Below are positions 60,814 to 64,000 of a DNA stretch of 64,000 nucleotides, piece by piece. The notes under the pieces were generated by a model. The model searched no databases. It worked only from the letters and a program-made list of their open reading frames with translations, and was not told the origin of the DNA. Positions within the stretch are counted from its first letter, which is position 1; the number at the start of each line of letters is the position of its first letter. A program made the translations under genes and the position numbers. The DNA lies in NCBI RefSeq assembly GCF_022201045.2, contig NC_068557.1:30791501-30855500 (forward strand). The letters are read 5' to 3'. This DNA is from Citrus sinensis. Taxonomy: Eukaryota; Streptophyta; Magnoliopsida; Sapindales; Rutaceae.

Positions 60814-63393
60814 GAGCCCCCATCACGAAATGGTCATGGGTACTTAAAAATCTTCCAGCCCTATTTTTGTCCCTGGAAGATAATCCTCCAATTGATTCTT
60901 CCCCGATGAACAAGTAGGCTAATGTAGTATGGGATGCTTGGTTCTTGTTATTGTATGAGCTTGTAAGTTGCTATTTGTGTTTCTTTTACATTACTTTGTG
61001 TTGAGGCAGTAGATATGTCCGGTCAAATTCATTTTCTTCCAATGACTGTAAGTATTTGGAAGATTGATTCTCATGTATTGGGCTTTTAAGATATCTGTAT
61101 TGCAATGAAAGTCATTATTCACCGGCCTGTTTGGAATTGAATGGAGAGATTCAGCAGTGCAGCTTGCTTGATAGTAGCATATATTTGGTGCCAAAGGGTT
61201 ACTGAAAAGAGGACTTGAATTTGCTTGAGCTGCATTTGAGCAGTTTTGAACCGTAGTAGTCTTGTTGATCATGTAGATTGTTGCTCGTTTTTTTTTTTTT
61301 TTTTTTAAATATTGTTTATACGGAGTTACATACTGATGCAGAAAAGGTTTGTGGGCTAAAACTGCTGTAGTGGGCCGGCTCGAGCTATCTAAACGAAGAA
61401 TGGGAATTAGCCCCCCTTCACAATCTTCATAGAACCCTTCTCCTAAAACTCTCACATTTTCTCTCTAAGTTTCCGTTCCTAATAACTCTTCACAGTTTAC
61501 ACATTCAATCACGCTAATGCTTTTCATATTTTTCTCGTTTCCTCACAAACGCATTGCATGCACTAATCAATATGATTATACTTATTTACAATATACACAA
61601 GCACAAATTTTTATTATTTTTCTTAGATATGAGTTTTTTTCGTGGAAGAAAATGATATTTTAAGAATTAAAGTAGGTCTTGATTAAAGATGGGTTTTAAA
61701 AGGAAACTACAGTGTGTTATTACTCCCACTCGTACGCCAAGGGGATGTTTGGTATCATTTTACACGGGCGTTTTCATTTTTGTTTTATGGATTTGAGTGA
61801 AATAACTATTCGACGAGTGTTTTTATAGAACATAACTATAAAACACATAAAATGACAGGCCTTTCTATAACTATAAAACACATAAAATGACAGGCCTTTA
61901 ACGTGCCTTTAGCAGTAACAAATTACAAACAAAACAACTCATACATGTTTTACTTATTTTATAACAAAAATGGTAAAATAAATTACAAAACGATAAACAT
62001 AAGTTGTCTTCGTCCATCTCGGATAGATCATCTATTATCATTGACCTTATCCTTTATCTCCAATTTTTACCATCTTTGAATTGCTAAAATATGAATTTTG
62101 TGCTGATGGAGCTAAAAGACAAGAAAACACATATTTTAATGAGTTATTTTTTGTCCTCTAGTATCTGGAATTCCGTGTCTTTTTTTTCTTTTAACTCCAT
62201 CCGCACAAGATCCGTAATTTAGCGTTTGTACCTAAGAAGCTCTACTTTGAACTAAATCCCCATCTCTAGTTCTCTTTCCTCTTCCTTCTCCCTTCTTTTC
62301 TTCTTCCTCTGATTTTTTCTTCCTGTTCTTCATTCCAAAATTTTTCTATTTTTCCAAAGAGACTAATAAACTCTCTAGAATGGATGTGAAATAAGCATGC
62401 AATTAATCCACAAATTCAATGAATAAAAAAGAGATTGATCACGAAATCATTCGAACACTCCTAACAATATCAACACAACAATTCCCAACGATTTCATTTA
62501 TATACATATATGTAGGTCCCTCATTTTTTCATGTGGACACACTTTTAAATTGATTTAATATAGTCAATTTTTAATGTTATTAAACCACATGGATTTATAG
62601 TATATTGAAAATTAACTCTATTAAGTTGCACAATCCAATTGCAATTTACGAACTGATGGCCACAATTAATAAACATAAATTGCAAAAACATAAATAAAAT
62701 GAGCAACCACAAGACGCATAATGTTTATGAGGAAACCTTTTATCCTCATGATCTAAGGTAAAACCTCGATATGTGATCATGTCCATGTGTAGAAGAAACA
62801 ATTTACCATGAAAATAATGTGTGTTTACAACGGATCAATAACACTTACAAAGCATAGTACTTGTTCGTACCTAAATCCTATTACATCAATCCTTATGATC
62901 CTCAAAATTTTCCTTTGCGTTAATCAAGTGCTAAAATCTCCTCACGAGATAAGGCAAAAACATAAAAATGAATATAGGAGTATCCATCTCAAATTTAACA
63001 ATACTAATTTAAAAGAAATTACATCCATGATCTTGACCAATCTAAAATTAAGAGAAAAAATTGAAACTTATTTAATTATTGGTGTTTAAAAATAAAAAGG
63101 GCGCACAATCAACAAAAAACTAAATCTCAAACATTAGCCTCGAACCCTAAGGAAAATATTTCTCTAAAAATCTAGGGCTAAAATATATATTTTATGGAAA
63201 TAAAAGTATTAAGTCGCTTACTAAATCTTCTCCCACCCCTACAAAAAAGTCCAAACTTCTATAGTTGATCTCCTCTTCAAAAAATTTTGGCCTTAGCACT
63301 AGTTTTCTGCTTGGTGAAAGTCAGCTCCCATAGGTGGTAGAAGGTGTCCCTTAAAAACCTAGAAGTAATGATGGGCGTTTGGATTGAGTTAGA
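60814..63393. other. DUF688 3' region and AT-rich intergenic DNA
   Basis: The 3' UTR occupies the first few hundred bases. A T-run lies at 61288-61307. A 35-bp unit (ATAACTATAAAACACATAAA...) is duplicated in tandem at 61832 and 61867. No gene recognised to 63393. Confidence 0.45.
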
Positions 63394-63852
63394 TGTTATT
63401 AGGATTTTGGGTGTGAAAAAAATAATAGAATGATTGTAATAATTTTTCGTACAGTGGATTTTTCTCTCCTTGTCCTTGGTGGCTATAATTCTTCTCTACT
63501 ATATGAGTTTTCCTCGTAAATTTTTGTGTTGTGTGATTGGTTTTATTTTTTATCTACATTACACAAGGAAAGTTGGTTTTATTTTTTATCTACATTACAA
63601 AAGGAAAGTAATTAAGGGCAACGTAAACCTTATTTCCATTGATGGAAACTCATAGAGTTATATGGACAATCAAGGCACTTTAAAAAATATTGTTAGAACG
63701 GAGCATGTTCAATAAGTAGTTCTAAATTAGTAGATGGAGATACTGATAGTGTCAATTGGCAATGTGTCTTTTAAATAGAAATCCTCATGAGTAAGAAAAC
63801 ATATTAAGAAATATTCTAATAATTAGTCCTTATTTAAACATATTCCTTAACA
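63394..63852 (-). mobile_element. LTR of a retrotransposon, probably the 3' LTR (copia-like)
   Basis: On the minus strand the 459-bp LTR begins TGTTAAGG at 63852 and ends CTAATAACA at 63394, giving the TG...CA ends and a 5-bp inverse (TGTTA/TAACA). It is preceded by GTCAAGGTAGATAT (63866-63853), which resembles the polypurine tract in front of copia 3' LTRs (AAGGTGGAGAT type). Inside is a 36-bp direct duplication (GGTTTTATTTTTTATCTACA at 63539 and 63575). No matching second LTR lies in the window. Confidence 0.62.
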
Positions 63853-64000
63853 ATATCTACCTTGACGAATTTTTTCAGTTAGGTGACAAAACATGATCCA
63901 CAATATATCCACGCAGCCATGTTTTCTTCACCTTCTTTATTTTACCAAAACTACACTCATACAAAGCTTATGAAGATCACGTCATCATGGGTAAAATCTC
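63853..64000 (-). mobile_element. Possible 3' end of the retrotransposon interior
   Basis: Lies just upstream of the putative polypurine tract on the minus strand and runs off the right edge. Too short to show a protein domain. Confidence 0.4.

Overview
This window is plant nuclear DNA, most likely from a eudicot. The evidence is eight plant-type protein genes, plant splice signals (GTATGT, GTAAGT, T-rich runs ending in CAG), AT-rich intergenic DNA, and many short non-autonomous transposons. The genes would fit a woody eudicot such as Citrus, but that is a guess from general resemblance. Nothing bacterial, viral or organellar is visible.

Layout. Positions 1-1007 (minus) hold the first two exons of a SCAR/WAVE actin regulator that runs off the left edge. 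Positions 1.0-15 kb are transposon-rich: two tRNA-type SINEs with clear target-site duplications, a nested pair of Tourist-like elements, and another Tourist-like family member. At 15.6 kb lies an intronless ALOG/LSH developmental regulator (plus). A minus-strand trihelix factor of the ASIL/ENAP type lies at 24.3-25.2 kb, and a minus-strand PADRE (DUF4228) gene at 31.4-32.0 kb. PEX7, the PTS2 import receptor, is intronless at 34.9-35.9 kb. MAX2, the F-box protein of strigolactone and karrikin signalling, is intronless at 44.1-46.2 kb. A five-exon RD21-type papain-like protease with a granulin domain lies at 52.1-54.0 kb. A three-exon DUF688 gene of unknown function lies at 58.7-60.8 kb. The right edge holds a 459-bp LTR with its polypurine tract.

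The genes are unrelated in function and form no cluster. I found no new multi-gene system. The structured novelty is in the repeats and leaders: four copies of one Tourist-like family with TAA/TTA target sites; a 656-bp tandem duplication whose inner 169-bp unit went from one copy to three; a hairpin whose arms differ only by transitions; two short uORFs just before MAX2; a recurring 9-bp motif upstream of MAX2; and an in-frame donor at the end of the trihelix ORF. All coordinates and splice sites were read by eye. Family assignments come from recognising protein motifs, not from searches.
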